49,283 nucleotides of DNA, taken from an uncultured Acetatifactor sp. (GTDB taxonomy: Bacteria; Bacillota; Clostridia; Lachnospirales; Lachnospiraceae). Shown here in pieces: positions 48,778 to 49,283 of the stretch (within the stretch, counting starts at the first letter, position 1; the number at the start of each line of letters is the position of its first letter). Under the pieces are notes generated by a model. The model was not told where the DNA came from. It did not search any database and saw nothing but the letters and a program-made list of their open reading frames with translations. The DNA is taken from contig CANQJL010000019.1 of the NCBI GenBank assembly GCA_947624245.1, positions 1-49,283 on the forward strand, in the 5' to 3' direction. The position numbers and the translations under genes were made by a program.

Positions 48778-49283
48778 ATGACAGATGACAGGACAAAGGA
48801 ACCGGCCAAGGCTGGGACGAAAAAAGGCGGGAAGGAGGTTTCCAACAGGGAGCTGAAGTCCGACGTGTTCACCACCCTTTTCAGCAAGCCGGAGAATGCC
48901 GCCAAGCTCTACACGGCGCTGTCCGGAGAGGAGGCCGCTCCGGAGGAGATCCGGATCACGACCCTGGACGGCGTGCTGTTCTTAGCAAGGAAGAACGATC
49001 TGGGCTTTACCGTGAAGGGAAGGATGCTGGTGATCAGCGAGCACCAGTCCACGGTGAACGAGAACATGCCCCTGCGGAGCGTGCTGTACTACGGGCGTAC
49101 TATGGAGAAGCTTTTGCAGGACCGGAACCTGTACCGAGAGAAGCGGCTCCCCATTCCTACGCCGGAATTTTACATGTTCTATAACGGGAGGAAGGAGATG
49201 CCGGAGGAAAAAGTATTAAAACTTTCGGATGGGTATATTGCCAAAACGGAAGCACCTATGTTAGAATTAACAGTAAAGTTGAT
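48778..49283 (+). CDS. Rpn-family PD-(D/E)XK nuclease / transposase-like protein, copy 2 (cut by window end)
   Basis: The visible 168 codons match copy 1 (961-1980) almost perfectly. I count about 29 base differences over 506 bases, nearly all at silent positions; the clear residue changes are Leu9 to Pro and a change at the last visible codons. The catalytic Asp in KNDLGF and the Glu/Gln of ISEHQS are kept. AGGAGG precedes the ATG. The shared leader of about 120 bases shows that promoter and gene were copied together. The 3-prime half lies beyond the window, so completeness cannot be judged. Confidence 0.85.
   Translation, partial: MTDDRTKEPAKAGTKKGGKEVSNRELKSDVFTTLFSKPENAAKLYTALSGEEAAPEEIRITTLDGVLFLARKNDLGFTVKGRMLVISEHQSTVNENMPLRSVLYYGRTMEKLLQDRNLYREKRLPIPTPEFYMFYNGRKEMPEEKVLKLSDGYIAKTEAPMLELTVKL

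Noticed and set aside
961..49283. Composite transposon bounded by the two Rpn-type copies
   Set aside because: The 47 kb between them is dominated by essential housekeeping genes such as pheST and leuS, and no terminal repeats or target duplications flank the copies.

Overview
The window looks like a chromosome segment of an anaerobic, spore-forming Clostridia bacterium, most likely a gut Lachnospiraceae. The indications are a clostridial-type 6S RNA, a phenylalanine T-box, a SpoIID-family protein, a Re-type citrate synthase-like gene next to an NADP isocitrate dehydrogenase, Rex, an EndoA/MazF toxin, and BspA-like surface proteins beside a class B sortase. Most genes are on the + strand, and many have readable sigma-A promoters (TTGACA/TATAAT type, 17-base spacer) and Shine-Dalgarno sites. 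The species assignment is inference.

Layout. 1-1980: the end of a YD-repeat protein and a PD-(D/E)XK (Rpn-type) nuclease gene. 2000-4071: pckA and 6S RNA. 4092-6911: a SpoIID-domain protein and a YihY membrane protein. 6886-10788: T-box leader plus pheS-pheT. 10928-15401: an M18 aminopeptidase overlapping queA, PilZ and VanZ genes, and a convergent tyrA. 15496-21338: an EF-G paralogue, an acyltransferase and leuS. 21506-23118: a complete IS256-family element with an 8-base target duplication. 23124-24450: three minus-strand genes of unknown function, the first a Cys/Gly/Asn-rich small protein behind a sigma-K-like promoter. 24635-33468: a surface block with class B sortase, a 1499-residue BspA-like protein ending in a TPKTGD sorting signal, a second BspA-like protein and a subtilisin-type protease. 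33569-37021: Re-citrate synthase-like enzyme, FCD-GntR regulator and isocitrate dehydrogenase, behind a promoter covered by a 32-base near-perfect palindrome. 37039-40572: an ABC-F ATPase, divergent rex and a coiled-coil protein. 40710-44921: Nnr, MazF/EndoA, a CBS-domain membrane protein and YebC. 44950-48629: a two-gene membrane glycosyltransferase unit and a TepA/ClpP-like protease. 48655-49283: promoter and first half of a second copy of the Rpn-type gene.

How the genes work together. pckA, the citrate synthase-like enzyme and Icd lie around oxaloacetate, citrate and 2-oxoglutarate and suggest an oxidative half-TCA branch that makes glutamate; no aconitase gene is present. Rex reports NADH/NAD+ state. 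PheST, LeuS, QueA, the EF-G paralogue, the ABC-F protein and YebC serve translation. The sortase probably anchors the adjacent BspA-like protein to the wall. The points most worth a second look are the Rpn gene pair, the structured 3-prime part of the IS256 element, the sporulation-like minus-strand cluster, the palindromic operator at 33576-33607, two genes that start directly behind intrinsic terminators (4092 and 32539), and the EF-G paralogue with altered GTPase motifs.
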